DNA from: Berberis thunbergii
Lineage: Eukaryota; Streptophyta; Magnoliopsida; Ranunculales; Berberidaceae
Length of the DNA: 64,000 nt
Assembly (NCBI GenBank): GCA_003290165.1
Contig: QNQO01002089.1
Coordinates: forward strand, 62,001-126,000
Direction: 5' to 3'
Below the pieces are notes generated by a model, which did no database searches, was not told where the DNA came from, and saw nothing but the letters and a program-made list of their open reading frames with translations. Positions 49,637-61,947 of the stretch are shown here, one piece after another. Positions within the stretch are counted from its first letter, which is position 1. The number at the start of each line of letters is the position of its first letter. The position numbers were made by a program, and so were the translations under genes.

Positions 49637-50299
49637 ATAGTTTTTCGAAATTAGCATTTTAACTACAATGTGGAATGACTTCCAAACTTTGCTAAGACTT
49701 TTTTTAATTGAAAAGAAAAGAAAAACACTTAATTTTAGGCTTTGTACATTGAGATGTAATATTTGTAGACACAAGGGGTTGTAGATCCAAATAAGAGTAT
49801 TAGGTTCAAAAAGGCTTATAAGAGGGAGATTTAGGATTCAACCATAGACAATGCAAAACATTCAAATGCCTATGGTAGCTAAGTATAAAATCAAGGAAAA
49901 TTGGGAACCAACCATAAACATGATGGGAAACCGGAAGAAAAAATTCATTTCAAAAGGAGAGACATGGAAAGGATTTGCAAAGATTTCCTTCAGGGGACTA
50001 ATGGCTGAAGCAACTTGTTGCGAAACTTTAATTTTCTAAGAATCAGAAAGAAATACAATCGCATCCAACCTAAGTTTAAAAAGAAGAAAAATCAACTTAT
50101 GAAGTTCCTCCGCCAGTACAGAACTTTCGCAGCTTAAAATCCCAAATAACTAGTAAAAAATTGTGGAAGTGGAACGACATTTCAAAAAATCTCTCAATGG
50201 TCAAATCTACATATTCATTTAAAAATTCATGTTGTTGTCATCCTAACTATATTTCCCCATCTGTTTTCACATATTTTGGTTAAAAGAGGGCCCTCCTAG

Positions 50300-50650
50300 A
50301 TATAATTCGTTTACCATGGCTTTTGGTCATGGCGACAAGATCTTAACAATCAATAATCTGCAGAAAATATGTTTAATTATTCTCAATAGATGTAGTATAT
50401 GTAGATTTGAGGAGGAGTCATTAATTAATCATTTCATCAATTACAATTTTTCTACGGTGGCTCCTTAGTTTACATGTTGGGAAGCATCAATAGACAGCTT
50501 TAATAACCTTTAATTTGGCATAGAAAGAAATGTTCTTTGGATCATGGTTGTGAATGAAAGTATTTTTTAGCAACCCTTGGAATTATTCGGAAAAAAATAG
50601 ACAATGGATTAATTAATCAAATATGGGTGGAATGAATTGTCAAACAATTT
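50300..50650 (+). mobile_element. LINE zf-RVT fragment
   Basis: Reads GDKILTINNLQKICLIILNR then CSICRFEEESLINHFI, the zinc-binding domain after the reverse transcriptase of plant LINEs (C-x2-C-x-EE-[ST]-x-x-H). Stops follow shortly. It is unrelated in position to the LINE in the PDI intron. Confidence 0.7.
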
Positions 50651-50859
50651 GCAATGAGATCAAGGCTCTAGCCTGGCATGAGTTAATATTTGGGGTTTTT
50701 TCTAATACAATGTTCACTATTGCATGTTTAATTAGGATAGCCAATAGCTTGTTTTGTCATGTGATGGTGTCTCTTATATGTTGTATATACAACGACTGCA
50801 TGTCTAGATGAACAGTAGAAATGTCTTCAACCTGACTCTCAGCTCGCTAAATTGCCCTT

Positions 50860-51067
50860 CTATTTTTTTTTTTAATATTTACAAACAAAAATAAATGGGT
50901 AAGTGAACACTGACAAGGGATAGTTGTGTCTTTTAAATGTAAAACAAAATTACACATGTTTACCATTATACGTCTCAAATTCAGACTATTTACAATCAAA
51001 ATCAGCCCCTATAATTATTTTTTTAATTATACAAACCTCTAACATAATTTATTTGAAGCCCACAATT
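50860..51067. repeat. AT-rich repeat, left part, interrupted by the CACTA element
   Basis: Aligns with about 30090-30260 (AAGTGAA...TTGTGTC...TTTAAATG, then TTTACAATCAAAAT). It stops at CCCACAATT where the transposon begins and resumes at 58513. Confidence 0.75.
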
Positions 51068-51594
51068 CACTACTACAAATATTAGCTTAGGTAACGCCAC
51101 TTAGATAGCGCTTTTTTAAAGAGCTATCCAAGTGGGCACTAGGATAGCGCTTATTTGTCTTTAAAAAAAATCAAAAAAAAAAAAAAAAAAACACTACAAT
51201 AGCGCTTTTAATTTTTTTTCAGTTAAGCGCTATCTTAGTTATGTCTTAGATAGCGCTTTAAAAAACGCTATGAGAAAAACGTTACCAAAGCTACCATAGC
51301 GCTTTTAAAGTGCTTGCATAGCGCTTCGAAAGCGCTATGCTACTTACATTTAGGATAGCGCTTCGGAATATCACTACTATAGCGCTTATATCTTAGTCTA
51401 AGTTTCTCACATAAAATTTTTGCAATTGTCAAACAAACCTAGCCCACCAGGTCTTCTCTTCAAGATCCTCTATATGGCTGCAATAACACTTCGAGAGGGA
51501 GGTCCTCTTCCTCATTCTCTTCTAACTCAAAAGCTTCCCCTGTTTCGCTCTCACTTCCAAACCTCTCTGTAAGTCAATCGTTCGATGGTTTGAG

Positions 51595-52370
51595 ATGGCT
51601 GGAAAAGCAATTGGTTCAGTAGCCTCGAAAAAAACCACATCGAGGAGCAACAAGGCCGGGCTCCAGTTCCCCGTTGGTAGAATCGCTAGATTACTCAAAG
51701 TAGGCAAGTATGCAAGCAAGTTTGTGCTGGCGCCCCTATCTATCTCGCCGCCGTACTCGAATATTTGGCCATAGAGGTACGTTTTTTGATCTGGGGGGCT
51801 TTGATTTTGTTGTTTTACGTCATTGTTTTTATCTTGTTTTGAGAGGAGTTCGATTTTTTGGCCCTAATTTGGTGATTTTTTTGGTTATTTTTTTTATCTT
51901 GTTTAAATCTGGGTATTTTGTTTCAAGTTTATATCTTTAGAACCGGGTTGGTTAAGCATGCTTTGATTTTGAATGGGTTTTCATTAGTTTGGTTTTGATT
52001 TGCCTTTTGTGCCCTAATTTTTTGATTTTCTAAAACGAAATTGAATCATGTTTATGTTTACATGGGGTTTGATTGTTTTGGTTTATTTTTATGAAATTGA
52101 CAATGGACTTTGATTATGGTGCTTAAATTTGTGATTTTTTGTGAAACAGACTTGAACAATTTTGACCTAATGAATTGGGAATCTAATTTACAATGGGTTT
52201 CTTCTTATCAGGTGTTGGAGTTAGCAGGAAAAGCAGCGAGAGACAACAAGCAATCCAGAATAGTGCTACGACACATACAATTGGCAGTGTGAAATGACGA
52301 GGAGTTGAGTAAGTTGTTGGGTGCAATCATTGCCAATCTTGCTTCATCGGGCTTTCTTCTTGTCACTTTT
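51595..52370 (+). pseudogene. Captured histone H2A gene (two exons)
   Basis: Exon 1 (51595-51776) reads [35 protein letters not shown], then KYASKF. The next family block ([18 protein letters not shown]) is in another frame. Exon 2 (from 52212) reads [25 protein letters not shown], a TGA in place of Arg, then NDEELSKLLGA. The intron sits at the plant H2A position (E|VLELAG). H2A is a nucleosome core protein. The frameshift and stop make it dead as H2A; it lies wholly inside the CACTA element. Confidence 0.92.
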
Positions 52371-54904
52371 CTTCACTTCACTCAATTTTGTTCACTTCAA
52401 TCTTCCTCTCTGTCTAAGAATAGTTTTCATTCATATTTTGAAACAGTGAGTTGATTCGCTCAATAAATGATGACTTAGCCCAGGATTTTAACTCGAGATC
52501 TCATTCCGTCGTCCTCCTTGGTGGATTTCAAAGGTAAGTTTCAGAAATTATGGTTTTTCACTTTAATTTTTATCAGCTGTTGTTTGTTGATTCATTTTCT
52601 TTCACGTTCATAGGTTATGACATTGTTCACTTTGTTTTGGGAGGATTTGAATAAGTAAACGAAATGTTTTCTTTTACTAACTTCATTCACTTTGATTCAG
52701 AGTGTTTTGTCTTTGTTATTCTTGAATTGAATTCCTTACAAATAATGAAAACAAAGAGACTAATTTCTCTACTTTATTTGTTTTTGTTTAGATGCAGAGA
52801 CCGCTTTCTATTGTTTTAATTTTTGAATTTTGGAGTTGAATTGATTCTTAAGTTGCCAAATTTCTTTTATATGGAAGCGGGATCAGTTCGAAAACTGATC
52901 TGCCAAAGAGATGGAAGGAAAAAGAAGAGGCGATATTACATGTTTATAACAGAGGAAGATTTGAAACACAGTCCTGAAATGGACACACGTACTTCCGGAG
53001 AGGATTTGATTGCCAAGGTGCTTTTTAAGTATTATTTTTGTCGATTTTGATCTTAATTTCCAAATATTTGTTCTTTTCTCTATATTATTTTTGGATGATT
53101 ATTGTCAAGCTTCTAGCCAATTGGTAAACTACTCTAAATCCTTGATACAACCTTAACATTCATCCTAATGGCAAGTTTTGGAGTCAAGGAAGTCACATTC
53201 AAAATATAAATACCTTGGTTCTCCCACTTACCCTCTCTAGCAAGAAATCTTGAGATCCTTTACCATATTTTTTGTTGATAATGATCTCACTCAAATAGAG
53301 AACTGAAAACACATTCATGCTCTTGAATATAGATTTTGCCAAAAGGTGTGGTTTTTGGTGTGGCATATGGCCTTTTGTTAAGAAGCGACTAGTGTTATGA
53401 GGTGCAATGAAGTCGAGGCTTGGTACATGGAAGTCCAAATAAAGGGGGTAGGCTTACATGGTATCAGTTCTTTTAACCTGTCCACTTACTATGTACCCCT
53501 GTCATTTCCTGCTGGAAAGTTGCAACAAGGATATAAGCTATAAGGAAACCTTAGAGTGGTTCCAAATAGGATGGAAGTTTTATTTTTCTTATGCACATCC
53601 CTCGAATATGTGTGGTCCAGTTCTTTGTCAGAGTATTTTAATATTCGAATATACTTCCTCAAATGGATTTTGACATACGGTTAGATAAGAATATAATTAT
53701 AAAGTGAGATTATGGATGCCATTAAACATTGTCTGCCTCAGAGTTTTGGGATTTTAGTTGATGGAAACTTTGCTTGAAAACTTCGTCTTAAAATTAGAAT
53801 GGCTGTCAGAGATGAGGAAATTGAAGAAGTGTGTATTTAATTGAATACTACCAATACTCTTGGTCTAACAATAAAGAAGACATGGTTTTGGAAGTGGACA
53901 AAGGATGGTCTTTTTTGGTGCCATCATTTAATCCACACATGATGAATAACCTACTTTTACCTATGTTGTTGTTCTAACCTCTAAAGCCACAAAAAGTTCT
54001 CATAACGTCTAGATTGCAGTTTTAAATAATTTTAAACTTTAAAAGCTATTTTGATGAAGGATTTATATTGCTGGTTCTTTCTTACAGCTTAATGGGTATA
54101 CCATATGGTGCTACGTTCTCACCTTTGTCCCCTCTGGCAGAAGCTTGCTCAAGAATGGATTTAACTGCCATACATGAGATCTTGGATAATATCGGGTATA
54201 AAGATGATAAGGGAGCAGCCAATGAGGTGTGTTTTGATCTTCTATTAATTAGTATGTTATTGATCTGTGTCATATCTTTATATGTATAGCTGATGGACAT
54301 CAATTCTAACTGCATCCAACTGCATAAAACTTGGTCAAAACATCTTCTTCAGTTACAAGAAACTGATTCAGAGACACATGCACATAACATAGATAAATAA
54401 CTAATATAATAAAATGAAATTGACTCTTTATAAGGCCAAGGAATCAGATCAAAGTACAATCTTGTAATTTTCTCAAAAAAAGCGCTATGCAAGCTGAAAT
54501 CTTTAATTTGTTTTTATCCAAATTTCAATTTGTTTTTGTTGCTCGACTGTATGGAGAATTGTGTGTTTGACAATTACAAAGTCACCTTGTGCGTTTGTAA
54601 GAGTCCAATACATTTATAAATTATTTCATATTTTTATGAACTTATGTGATTAGTCGGTTGATGAAACATTCAAATTCAGTGGTTTTGTATATGAGTGACA
54701 CTTCTCTTGTGTACACTGTCTAAGATATTTGATCCCCTATTTAGCCATAGCATTAGCACTCACTAGATGGGGATGATGTGGTGTTGGTTCATTAACTTGA
54801 TTTTATCAACCTTCACTTGTATAGGGAAAAACATTGGTCAGGATCAAACTTAGTAAGAGTTGCAACCCAACTTAGATCATTTGTTTGAACTTACCATTGA
54901 ATGT
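52371..54904. other. CACTA interior, unassigned
   Basis: Two exon-like stretches are visible but not recognised: 52880-53020 (VRKLICQRDGRKKKRRYYMF, then ITEEDLKHSPEMDTRTS) and 54125-54226 ([19 protein letters not shown]) before a GT. They could be further captured exons. The rest has no clear coding character. Confidence 0.45.
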
Positions 54905-56540
54905 TAGTCCTTCCTTCTTGACATCATGCATAATGCATATGAAACATTCTGTGAACACTAAACAAATTAGACTGAAACAGCTCTGCAAAAATTCTAGTGA
55001 TATACATGGTAAAGTAACATGTACAGTCTTCCCTCAAGACCATTTTGAATGGCGGGGTGGGGGTTGGGGGGACAGGAATGTATCAATTAACAGAGAAAAA
55101 ATGGTATGGAGAAGCAAATATGTACAATTGCTTCTAGCAAAATACCTTAAACGTATATGCTTTTCGGTAGTACAAGTCAATCTAAATTGTGTTGTTTCTC
55201 CTCCTTTAGACACTATTGCAGGTAAACAAGATTGGGAGGAGTAACTGGTTGCTGCAGTGGACAAGGAACAGATGTTCCATGTTTGCTTAGTCGGGAATGA
55301 TATCTTCCTTCTCTGAGAACAATTATTTGGACAACCCTTTTTCAATTGACAAAGGGCACAGCTGCAGTTGCGATGGTAAGGTCTTCGTTCTTTTCCCATG
55401 TCGAATGAAGATATGCATCCTTCCTGAACGCATTGAAGTAGTTCCCACCAGCTGCAGCTTCCATTCTTTCTACTTTTCAACTACACTTACTATTATGCAG
55501 GTATAAGCAAATGCATGTGTATGTTACTGTTTTTTGCTATATATGTTGTGTGTGTGTTAGGAGTTTTTATGAATCCCTTCTGATGTGTGTTCCATTTACA
55601 TAGGAAGGCATGAGTGCAGAAGTAGATATCCTCAAGTTGGGTGTCACTTTGTGGCACTCCGTTAACATGAAGTTAAAGTTCATTATCTTGACTTTATTCA
55701 AAGCCTCTCATGGACATTATGCTAAAGAGAAACAAAAATGATAGAGAACTTCTTTACTGTTTTTCCAAGAGTGACTTTAGATTATAGTATTACCATTTCA
55801 GATACTACTTAGGAAAAAGGGATACAAACAAAACATAGTGGAGAGAAGGAAAGAGGAAGAAGTTGCAAATCTGCATGGGAACAAGAGAAGCAAGAGTTGA
55901 TGATTTCAGCCCTGGTGAGGTGGGTTGTTTGAATCAACTGATTGTGTCAATCCTTGCACTTGCGTAATGCACATGACACATTCTATGCACACTAGGAGAA
56001 TTTGACTAAATCAGCCTGCAAAGATTTTATTGATATACATGATGGAAAATATTTTTGTACAGTTTTCCCTATTGACCATTTTGAATCCAGGGAAGTGTAT
56101 ATGTTAACAGAGAAAAATAATGGTATGGCGGAGCAAATATCTACAAATGCTTTCACTCATCTTTGCTAGTCCAATGAAGTCTCCAATAAATATAACTGTT
56201 CAGTAGTATAAAAGTCTCTGTTTTTTTTTTGTTTCTCCTCCAGATACTATCTGTGGTGTAGAAGATTGGGAGGACTAATTGGTCGCTGCAATGGACAAGG
56301 AGCACTTACTCCATGTTTTATTAGTTGGGAATGATATCCTCCTTCTCTAAGTACAATTGTTTGAACAGCCCTGTTTCAATTGATGCAGGGTACAGCTGCA
56401 ATTGCGATGATAGGGTCTTTGTTCTTTCCCCTTGTCTAAGAAAGATAAGCATCCCTCCTGTACACATTGAAGTAGTACCCTGCAGCTGCAGCTTCCATGC
56501 TCTGTACTTTTCACTCACACTGACTATAGTGCAGGTATAA
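54905..56540. repeat. Direct duplication of about 600 bp within the CACTA element
   Basis: 54905-55506 and 55945-56540 align through their length: ATTCTGTGAACAC/ATTCTATGCACAC, TTTTGAAT, then AAGATTGGGAGGA followed by a shared 280-bp block ending TGCAGGTATAA in both. They differ by many substitutions and small gaps, so the duplication is old. Neither copy shows a recognised protein on either strand. Confidence 0.8.
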
Positions 56541-56927
56541 GTAAATGTCTTTTATGTATTTTCCTATGTTCTGATATATGTTTTATGTATGCTCGGATCA
56601 CTTCTTGTGTTAAATGAGTGATGCACATTATAATTTTCTTCATGGAACTTCTTGTGTTTGACAATATACATACCATTTATTGTCACCTATTCACTACTAG
56701 TTGAATCAAATAAACCTACTAACACTCCCTTGAAATTTGCATATGAAGCTTAGGATTGTGGCATTGTGTATCTTGATCATTCCTATCTGGAGGCATAAAA
56801 AATATGGCATGGGCCAAGCACCTATGATCTGAAATCTTGGTATCATAAACATGTACACACTACACACACACACTCTATTGGCACTACTTTATCTAATTAG
56901 TATTTCTTTTCTTTAATCTATTGGCAG

Positions 56928-57780
56928 ATCTCTTCTAGGTTTCTTAAATCTGATAAGAAAACAGCCGATCTTGTTGGTAACGAGAAAATGAAGGCTAGTA
57001 CTAATGTCAGACATATTGTTCTTCCCTGCTCTAGTGCAGCCATATCGAAACTTATCCCTGATATCATTCATTGTTATAGCAGGTTTGTTATTTTTGGATT
57101 GTTCTTTTTTATTGATTTGAATCCCCCAGCACACACACACACAAACCTATGTTTTCATATTTGAAAGTAAATTGCCAGACCTTCGCATACTTGACATGCT
57201 AATGGTGTATTATTTCTGGTCTTAATTTTATAAACAATATCTTTTGCATCATTTGTATAATCTTCGGTGACCTAATGGTGTATTATTTCTGGTCTTAATT
57301 TTATAAAGTGGTGGGCGAACAATTATTTTCACAGAAACAAAGGATTCTGCTTCTGTGCTTTCGGGCCTATTGCCTGGTGCACGTGCTTTACATGGAGATA
57401 TACAACAGGCAACATGTGAAGTAAGTTTACTAGCTACATGGTAGTATGCCCTTTTTTGTTATTCATTAAATTTGGTTGCAAAGTTTGCACTTCGATTAAG
57501 ATCTTCAAAATATGAACTTCCAATTTCTGAGAAAGTTCTCTTTCTTTGTTACACTTTTTTTTTCGAAAGGCAAGTGTGCCGCCGGTGTTACTTGCTCCTT
57601 TTGGATTGTGTTCTTATTTTTATTTAACACATGTAGCACTCAATCTTTTTCTTCTTAATAATTGGGTGATTCTTTGTAGGTCACACTTTCTGGGTTTGGG
57701 TCTGGAAAGTTCATGACATTGGTGGCCACAAATTTGGCAGCTAGGGGTTTGGACATCAATGATGTGCAGTTGATCATTCG
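56928..57780 (+). pseudogene. Captured DEAD-box RNA helicase exons (RH7-like)
   Basis: Three exons with intact borders and phases: 56928-57082 (RFLKSDKKTADLVGNEKMKA, STNVRHIVLPCSSAAISK), 57309-57420 (RTIIFTETKDSASVLSGL, ARALHGDIQQATCE) and 57680-57780 ([34 protein letters not shown]). They cover the start of the helicase C-terminal domain: motif IV region (IIFTET) and motif V (ATN-AARGLD). RH7-type helicases act in nucleolar rRNA processing. Motifs I-III and VI are missing and no start or stop is present. The fragment has no internal stop, so it could be read within a chimeric transcript. Confidence 0.92.
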
Positions 57781-58512
57781 GTGTGTACGATCATGTTATA
57801 TATTGACTGGTAGATGGGAATTTGGAAAACAGCTAGGGGTCCCGTTACCTGCTGCACTTTGTATGAATGCTTAAATTATATTTTGAATGAATGAGAAACA
57901 ATTAGTTATCATGTTGTGTCTTTATTGATTGATTGAACGTTGTCATTATTATATTAAATATTATATTTAGCCTAGAAAATCGGTATCGGAAAAATAGAAA
58001 AAACAAATCAAATAACTTAGATAGCGCTCAAATAAGCGCTATCTAAGTTTAACATATATACTACAATAGCGATTTTTTTAGCGCTATCTAAGAACAATCT
58101 AATTACTTCCATAGCGCTTATTTACGCGCTATCTTAGCAGATAAACAAATCTAATTTAAAAAATTCATTTAAATTAAATAGCGCTTTTAAGCGCTATGGT
58201 AGTTAATAAAAATAATTCACCGAAATTAAATAGCGCTTTAGAAAAGCTCTATTGAAGCTAATTAAAAAAAATCAACAAAATTAAATAGCGCTTATCAAAA
58301 CGCTATTCAAGCTAATTTAAAAAAAAATTAGCGCTTACATAGCGCTTTCTGAGGCGCTATTGAAGTTAATTAAAAAAAAAATCAACGCTTAGATAACGCT
58401 TAATAAAGCGCTATCTAACGAAGCGCTATTCAAGTACGTGCCTTGCATAGCGCTAAAAAACGCTATCTAAGCCTATTTTTAAGCGCTATGCAAGCCTATA
58501 TTTGTAGTAGTG

Positions 58513-58800
58513 ATTATCTATAAACTATAATTATATCTTTACATCTACGTTTAGTACGTTTTATAATCAAAACATGCAACTCTTAAATATTGATTAATTA
58601 TATCTAAACTCCTAAAATATTTTATTTGAAGCCACCAGTTATATATAAACTATAAATAGAGCCATAGAATAGTGAGAATGTAATCTTCAATTAAAATATT
58701 TTACTCATAAAATTTTAATTTTTACTTATTATTAAATTTTTAGAATTAAAAATATTTAATATACATGCACAAATTGTGCATCCACACCCAACTCTATTTG
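58513..58800. repeat. AT-rich repeat, right part
   Basis: Continues the 50860-51067 repeat: ATTATCTATAAACTATAA matches ATTATCTATAAATTATAA at about 30255, then AAATATTGATTAATTAT is shared. Confidence 0.75.
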
Positions 58801-58870
58801 TAGTGTCTCCCTTGTTAACCTGTTAACCTCAATATATTTTTCGTTTAATCAGTAATCAATCTAAGGCTAC

Positions 58871-59514
58871 TGTTAAATAACACCACCATTTCTGCGAAAG
58901 GACACTACTACTCTAAATTTGTTTTTGGATTTATTGAAGGACGCCACCACATTCATCTTCTATTCTTTCTTCACTGAAGCAACACCACCCCGGAAGAGGA
59001 AGCGGGATGGTGGTGGTGATTGAAGGAGAAGAAGAAAAAAAGGGGGGGAAGAGGTGGCAGTGGTAGGGATTGATGAAGAAGAATAGAAAAAAAAAAGAGG
59101 TCATGGGGAAGAAGAAGAAGAGGGGAAGATGAGGAGGAGGATGAGAGGTGGCGGGGTGGTGATGGTGATTGAAGAAGAAGAAGAGAAGAGAGGGGGAGGA
59201 AAAGTGGTGGTGGTGAGAATTGATGGCGAAGAAAAAAAAGGTCATGGGAAGGAGAGGTGGCGGTGGTTGGGATTGATGAAGAAGAAGAAGAAGAAAGAAG
59301 AAGAAGGGAGGAGAGGTGGCGGTGGCGGAGTGGTGGTGGAAAGGAGAGGAGGAGGAGGCGAAGAAAAGGAGAGATGGAAATAGAGGTGATAATTTTTTTA
59401 TATTGATGATGTTCTTTAGCACATAGTTATGCCTTTAAAAAAAAGGTGGTGGTATTCTTAAAAAGTGAGACACTAATAATGTTCTTAGCAAAAATAGACG
59501 TGTTATTTAGCAAC
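58871..59514. repeat. Purine-rich segment with possible inverted ends
   Basis: Left end TGTTAAATAACACCACC and right end GTGTTATTTAGCAACA are imperfect inverted partners. The interior is GAAGAAG/GGTGGTGG rich, like 19440-20250. No target duplication was found, so transposon status is uncertain. ORFs across it are compositional. Confidence 0.4.
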
Positions 59515-59914
59515 AACATTAATCTAATTAAAAGTGTAATGGCTTCTAAAAATCATTATTTAACCCTTTTGTGTGGCATTGTGCCCAACTCTTTTCAAGT
59601 TCGAGGAGACACGTACAAATGAGTATAAAAATAAAATAAAAAAGGCCTCCATTGAGATGCTCATCCACTAGTTTCATCCATCTGCCTCACCAAAGCAACC
59701 ATCAAACATAGTCAACTAATTAATTTACTAAAACCCAAATACATGCAACTCAATCATATTACCCTTTCATCACACTTGAGAGCCATCTAAACCTAAAATA
59801 CCTATCAAATTCTCTTATCTCTTGTTACTCATCAAAAGGTGAGGGTAGATAGAAGACTTTAAGCATTTGACTTCATCCCACAATTAGCAGGTGGCAACAA
59901 CCCACCTTGCTTCA

Positions 59915-59922
59915 TATATAAA
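59915..59922 (+). promoter_or_regulatory. TATA box of NRT3.1-like gene
   Basis: TATATAAA about 82 bp before the ATG at 60004, in a C/T-rich leader context. Confidence 0.75.
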
Positions 59923-60003
59923 GCAACAACAGTCCCACTTTATTTCTCATTCCCAATTCTCTCTGCAACTTCAAAACTTATTATTTCAAACTGAGATTGA
60001 TCA

Positions 60004-61049
60004 ATGGCTTCTTCTTCCCAAGTTCTCATCTCTTCTCTGGTTTTCTTGTGCTTATTTGGGACTTGCTATGGAAGTGGGCTCTTCTCCAAACTTGAGAAAA
60101 GTCTTGAAGTGACTGCTTCACCCAAACAAGGAGATGGTAAGAACTTGAAAACAACTAATTTTTTTTATTCTTATTTATTTATTTATTGCATAGATGTCAT
60201 TTCATTCTTTATTAAAGCTCTTAGTACCATAAATTGGGAAATCCCATTCATCAATTACATCTCAATTTGATGTAGTGCTCAAATGAACCCCATGAATTCT
60301 CTTTTACCTAGTCCATAATTCTAGGCAATCAATTGTGCATCATATATGCAATCAATGCTCCAAAGGAGTCTTATACTCCATAAGCTTTCTAGCTTATTAA
60401 TGGGCTACAATCAATACTTTCATTTTTCTTGCTAACCTGTGCGATTATAGCTACAACATAAATTCATATTGATCAATGGGTTTTCTTGCTAAAATGAGCA
60501 ATAAATTCAATAAATGGGTTTCTTTTTCTCATTCTAACTTGGGCCTTGGGGAAATTTTCTGTTACAGTACTTAAAGTGGGAGTACAGACAATTACAGTGT
60601 CATGGAAATTGAACGAAAGCTTCCCATCTGCAACACAGGAGGCGTACAAGAAGGTGAAGGTGCAGCTTTGCTTCGCACCGATAAGCCAGAAAGACCGAGC
60701 ATGGAGAAAGACCAAAGACGAGCTCAGGAAGGACAAGACTTGTCAGTTCAAAATCGTCGAAAGACCTTACCAGCCCAATGCGCTTGAAAGCTTCACTTGG
60801 ACAATTGAGAGAAACATTCCCACTGCCACTTACTTTGTGAGAGCTTATGCTTTGGACTCCAAGGGACATGAAGTGGCTTATGGGCAATCAACAGACAGTA
60901 AGAAGAGCACCAACTTGTTCGGCATCCAGTCAATCAGTGGACGCCATTTGTCGATTGATATAGCTGCTGGTTGCTTCTCTGGATTCTCTGTCCTATCTCT
61001 GTTGTTCTTCTTTTACATTGAGAAGAAGAAGGGCAACAGGTCTAAGTAG
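60004..61049 (+). CDS. NRT3.1: High-affinity nitrate transporter-activating membrane component (NAR2/NRT3.1)
   Basis: Two exons, 60004-60136 and 60568-61049, joined in phase to give 204 residues, close to the usual 200-210. It has a signal peptide (SSQVLISSLVFLCLFGTCYG), then the NAR2 domain: LFSKLEKSLEVTASPKQGD, VLKVGVQTITVSWKLNES, YKKVKVQLCFAPISQKDRAW, TCQFKIVERPY, TWTIERNIPTATYFVRAYAL and GQSTDSKKSTNLFGI. A single membrane helix near the C terminus (CFSGFSVLSLLFFFYIEKK) is followed by a basic tail. NAR2 binds NRT2 transporters at the plasma membrane and is needed for their targeting and high-affinity nitrate uptake. A TATA box lies at 59915. No lesion is seen. The exon 1 region also has an ORF starting at 59891 in another frame, which is a shadow. 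Confidence 0.97.
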
Positions 61050-61295
61050 TAAACAAATTGGTGAATCCATGTGGATGGATGAAGTGAAGAAAATGGATGG
61101 TAGTTTGGGAGGTAATGAAGGGGGAAAGGCATCATGTTAGGATGGCAATATTCCAAGTTATGGTTTTGTTTTGATTGCGAAGAATGAAAAAATGCTATGT
61201 TCTATGGTATGATGTATAATTAATGATGCTTTTCATGTCATTAACAAAATTAATGAAGATTACTGGTCATCTTGTGGTCTATCATGTTTTGTTAT

Positions 61296-61947
61296 TGATG
61301 TGATCGATTTTCGTTCCCTGTTTTAACCTTGACCTGCTGACCTACACAAGAAACGCACGTGAGCCGCGGACCACCGTTGTGGTGGCCGATGACACTATGA
61401 TGCTAAAGTCGGACATGGATCAGAAGAAATCGTAATTATGTGAATTTGTAGTGTATCTTAGCTTATCAACCTTATGTCTTATTTATAGTGCTTGAGTCCT
61501 GGTTCAACCAGGCCATCGGTGGCGTAGTTTAGGGAAAAATATTTTCGTAGAGATCATTTTCTAATTAGGAGTTGCGCTGTGAAGGAAAATTTCCCTGTTA
61601 GGCTTGGCTCCTAGATATGGAAAAAATAATTCCCAATCAGAGTGTAGTCCATAAATAGAAGTTTTCGTGTGCGACATGTACTCAGGTATTTGCTTCCTAG
61701 TGTTGTTGTCTTGCTTGTTTGAAGTTGATACTTAAGATACTTGCATTAGCAGGGTTTACAGGTATTGAGGGTAGTTGTGAGACGTGTGGACTTAGCAGAC
61801 TATAATGATTTGGGTTCTTCTGGCAGTCTGCATCGTGCGAGCTTGGAACCGCTTGGGTCAGATCAGTGTTGGGCTGACGCTTGGGCCTATTATTTCTCGA
61901 GATTTTCATGACACCTGTACGATGTGGAGGACGTTATATGTCCTACA
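61296..61947 (-). repeat. 3' LTR (652 bp), minus orientation
   Basis: On the minus strand it starts TGTAGGACAT and ends GATCACATCA. It contains TATAAATAAGACA (inverse near 61480) and GCACGTGCGT-like words (ACGCACGTGAGCCGCGG on +), as in the LTR at 15288. Confidence 0.75.

Larger units (their letters stand above)
51068..58512. mobile_element. 7.4-kb CACTA element carrying host gene fragments (Pack-CACTA)
   Basis: The left end CACTACTACAAATATTAGCTT and right end AGCCTATATTTGTAGTAGTG are inverted partners. ATT is duplicated on both sides (51065-51067 and 58513-58515). Both ends carry dense subterminal AGCGCTA/TAGCGCTT words (51100-51390 and 58020-58500), the usual transposase-binding architecture. 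No transposase was recognised. The cargo includes an H2A gene (51595-52370), unassigned exon-like pieces, a 600-bp duplicated segment, and three DEAD-box helicase exons (56928-57780). Confidence 0.95.

Noticed and set aside
55034..55480. Cys-rich minus-strand frame in the duplicated segment, considered as a CXC or zinc-finger domain
   Set aside because: The spacing does not fit a known family, and the sister copy does not keep the cysteines in frame.
58931..59422. 163-codon Phe/Ser/His-rich minus ORF
   Set aside because: Complement of GAAGAAG/GGTGG repeats; no start context or domain.
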